Assembly (NCBI GenBank): GCA_036937835.1
Contig: CM072861.1
Span: 6,550,001 to 6,614,000 of the forward strand
Reading direction: 5' to 3'
Source: Pampus argenteus
Taxonomy: Eukaryota > Chordata > Actinopteri > Scombriformes > Stromateidae
Length of the DNA stretch: 64,000 bases
The first letter of the stretch is position 1. The number at the start of each line of letters is the position of its first letter. Under the pieces are notes generated by a model. It was not told the DNA's origin. It did no database searches and saw nothing but the letters and a program-made list of their open reading frames with translations. This document shows, in pieces, positions 61,248 through 64,000 of the stretch. Made by a program: the position numbers and the translations under genes.

Positions 61248-61273
61248 CACACACACACACACACACACACACA
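61248..61273. repeat. (AC)n microsatellite
   Basis: 13 AC units. A CT array at 61398-61427 and AC at 61430-61453 follow. Confidence 0.95.
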
Positions 61274-61397
61274 TCTGATGACAATGCTTCAGACTGAGCA
61301 TTTCATCTTTTTCCTAATTCACCCTGTTAGATCATTAAAAGACAAACGTGCTATAGACTTTTGTCAGGCAGTTGTTTTCATCTTCTTAACCTATCAC

Positions 61398-61453
61398 ACT
61401 CTCTCTGTCTCTGTCTCTCTGTCTCTCCTACACACACACACACACACATACAC
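61398..61453. repeat. CT/CTGT array joined to AC array
   Basis: CT with GTCT variants (61398-61427), then CTACACAC into AC units to 61453. Confidence 0.92.
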
Positions 61454-63352
61454 AGCAGAGAGGACATCCGGCTGATGAAATGCACACTGTGGCTGTATTC
61501 TGTCATTTTAGAGAGAAAAGGAGCAGTAGCGTCAGGTGACTGTTGTTAAATTGTTAGAAAAACGTGTATTTCCAATATGCCAATAGTCCATTCTAAACAT
61601 GGACAAATCATATAACACATCTTTTCACTGGCTTTCAGCTAATTATTTTGTAGGTTTACACCCACAAGTTTGGATTCACACTGACAGACAAACCAAGTCA
61701 AGCACAAGCTGGTGATCACAGTGGAACAATTAGCAGCTTAAGATATTTGGCTTCGGAGTTGGTGCAGACCAAAATTGGGCTACAATTGGTTTTTATATAT
61801 AATGGTGTGTTCAGACAGAAGCAGTGAAACTGGGTAAATTTGTGTCCTCTTCGGTCTTTGTGTTGACACATACTCATGCCATTTAGAACAGTGAGTATGA
61901 GTATTGTTTGCCTCTTCGGTTTAAACTTTCCAGTACAAAAAAAGGTAAAACGCCACAATCAGTGATTCTCACATAACAAATCTCATTTTGACATTTACCT
62001 TTTTGAAATGGACAGGGAGGGATTTTCAGTACAGATGACTCTTTTACAGAGTAGAACCGCTTACACATGCACATCAGAAATCCAATTTTAATGTGATTCA
62101 ATTAAACAAGCAAAGCATATTTTGCACTTGACTAGATTAAGCAATTCACCAAAATCTGCGTTCTCTTCTTTCTTTCTTTTTTCAGACGTTTGAGACTTTT
62201 CTCTTTTGGTTGACTGAACATGTATGATGCAAAGACACCAGCTCAGGTATGTCCCCTCCAGCACCTGATCTGATTTGAATATATTGGTTCTATCTACATG
62301 CAGCTGCTGGCTACAATTCAGCATTCAACACAACTTCCAGGGTTACGGAGATCAAATCTGAAGTATTCTATGTGTAATTTATGGAGATAGAGGACTTTGG
62401 CTGTAACAAACGATATGATGGGTTTTACTTAAATGTGATAGCTGTGACACAAACAAATCTTTTACCATGAAAAAGAATATTCCAGGTTGAAATAGACACT
62501 GCAGGCTGAGTCTTTGCTGTTCGACACCTTTAAACATCCCCAATTTTGTTCAACAGAATGTCTGAAAAAGGACAAGATATGAAATGACAATTTCTTATGT
62601 TGGAATAAAACACTTTACTTGGTTAATTGTGCTGAAGTGGACAGGAGACTGTGTCAATACAACTGCAGCAGAATGTCTTCAGTTGAGACGGTCCGCCTCG
62701 TAGCTTTAATTAATAGCCTTCATGCATAGTTTACTTTACATCACAACCTCAATATTGTCCTTTGCCAACGTTGGTTCTACTGGAGTTTGACATACAGTAC
62801 TATAGGTTCAGCTCATTCTGGCTCATTTTGACTCTGACAAGAACATGAAAAATGTTGCTTTTCATACAGTTTAGCAGTAAATGCTTAAATCATAGGCACA
62901 TTTCCTGCATGCATGATATTGTCTTTTTGCAGTGATAAAATATTGGTACAAACTAGTAAAGTGTCATTTTAGGAGACAGTAAACAATGTGGACAGAATGT
63001 GGATAGAAACACATCCAATGCAACAAAATAACATCTAAACTGCACACGTTTTTTTTAATGAATCTCCAATTCTTAAAAAAATTTTCTTGTACTTTTCTTG
63101 TACAGGGAGAACTAAATGAGGAGCCCAATGCTGTCCTTAGATTAATGAGGCATTCTTAATCAAGTGGTTTAAATCAAATATGAATGTCCCAGGATTTGCC
63201 CTAGTCCAGAAACACAAGGCGACTAGAAGTGTGATAATGACGGCACCCAATAATGTTCTCATCTACGGTAATTTAAGTTTGCTGTGTTCTGTAGACTTCT
63301 GGCAAACACACACTCTCTAAAGAGTTCTCAAGAGCCTGACTATTAATCTGAG
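61454..63352. other. AT-rich non-coding stretch
   Basis: No array above 15 bp and no recognised element; the least repetitive 2 kb in the right half of the window. Confidence 0.45.
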
Positions 63353-63411
63353 AGTGTGTGTGTGTGTGTGTGTGTGTCTGCGTGTGTGCGTGCACATGTG
63401 TGTGTGTGTGT
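63353..63411. repeat. imperfect (TG)n microsatellite
   Basis: 59 bp of TG with TCTGCG and CGTGCACA interruptions. Confidence 0.95.
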
Positions 63412-63642
63412 TTAGTTAAGTGGTGCTATCAATCTTCATTGAGCTTTTTCAGTGGAAGGACTGAGACTACCTTTCTTTATCAGCCACACACATCCATCTG
63501 TCCCTGTCACACACACAGAGAGAGTGTGTGTCTGTGTCCGGGTGGAAATATGCACGTGTGTGAGAGTTTAGTTAAGGCCCAAAGAAAGTGCCAGCTTAAT
63601 TGGCTTTGGCTGGGCGGGGAAATGTGACATAGAGAGTCATGC
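63412..63642. other. non-coding stretch
   Basis: Small AC/GA/GT patches near 63508-63536. Nothing else recognised. Confidence 0.45.

Positions 63643-63669
<27 letters not shown>
63643..63669. repeat. (TG)n microsatellite
   Basis: 13 TG units. Confidence 0.95.
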
Positions 63670-63673
<4 letters not shown>

Positions 63674-64000
63674 TAATTACGAGGACTGGCATTGTTCCTT
63701 TGTGGCAGCCATGCTGAAGAGCCCGTTTACACTAATTCAGCCTTCCATTTCACCATCTATTACATCACAGTTATCTATCTATATATCTAGCCTATAGTTA
63801 TCATTTGTTAGACGGCATGAATCTATGTTCTCATCATATTCTCACACTGACTGGGACTGACAGTGACAATGCATGCATGAAACTACAGACTAATAAGATA
63901 CCAATCATCACTGAGCCTTAACACAAAACCAGAGTGGACCATCAGTCCAAACTGTCCAACAAAAAGTAAAGAGAGAGAATCTGATTTGTATTAAATGGGA
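63670..64000. other. AT-rich non-coding stretch
   Basis: A short TATCTATCTATATATCTA patch at 63772-63789. Nothing else supported up to the window end. Confidence 0.45.

Overview
This 64 kb window reads as teleost fish DNA, most probably from a percomorph (perch-like) fish. The evidence is the mobile-element content: Rex3-type LINE fragments, two Tc1-like elements, a hAT-type element, a long-terminal-inverted-repeat MITE and an interspersed repeat, all of sequence types I know from perch-like fishes. The unusually high density of (CA/TG)n microsatellites and the AT-rich background fit the same picture. Repeat family assignments rest on recall, not on a database search.

I found no host protein-coding gene, no exon I would defend and no tRNA, rRNA or CRISPR array. 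Every long open frame is explained by a microsatellite (Cys-Val, Thr-His, Ser-Leu or Ile-Tyr-Leu-Ser runs), by low-complexity pyrimidine tracts, by antisense reading of transposon debris, or by chance. The window is therefore best described as intergenic sequence (a gene desert) or the inside of a very large intron. There is no operon or pathway to describe.

Layout. 1-10.6 kb: AT-rich unique sequence with many dinucleotide arrays, a candidate repeat with a hairpin near 1.05 kb, a 55-nt hairpin at 5.16 kb and a palindrome-plus-TATA cluster at 8.1 kb. 10.7-11.4 kb: a degraded SINE-like repeat followed by a degraded Rex3-like LINE, plus strand. 12.44-13.86 kb: a nearly full-length but dead Tc1-like transposon. 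17.06-17.24 kb: a LINE-tail-seeded CT/ATCT repeat. 18.67-19.01 kb: a second Rex3-like fragment, minus strand. 19-26 kb: mostly unique sequence, with a 104-bp (TG)n array at 25.7 kb. 27.99-29.76 kb: a cluster of an interspersed teleost repeat, a LINE tail and an L1/Tx1-type ORF2 remnant. 34.9-35.8 kb: a truncated Tc1-like element on the minus strand, with a CT array expanded inside its transposase. 36.26-36.44 kb: a weak tRNA-like SINE candidate. 47.96-48.39 kb: the MITE. 49.64-49.98 kb: a LINE tail leading into (ATCT)38(ATCC)40. 52.37-52.88 kb: a 500-bp pyrimidine-rich tract. 53.68-54.51 kb: a complete non-autonomous hAT-type element with perfect 8-bp target duplications.

The interesting content is how old retroelement tails have become microsatellites, a few well-formed hairpins, and short stretches with clustered transcription-factor-like motifs that could be conserved non-coding elements. 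I saw nothing that convincingly represents a new biological system.
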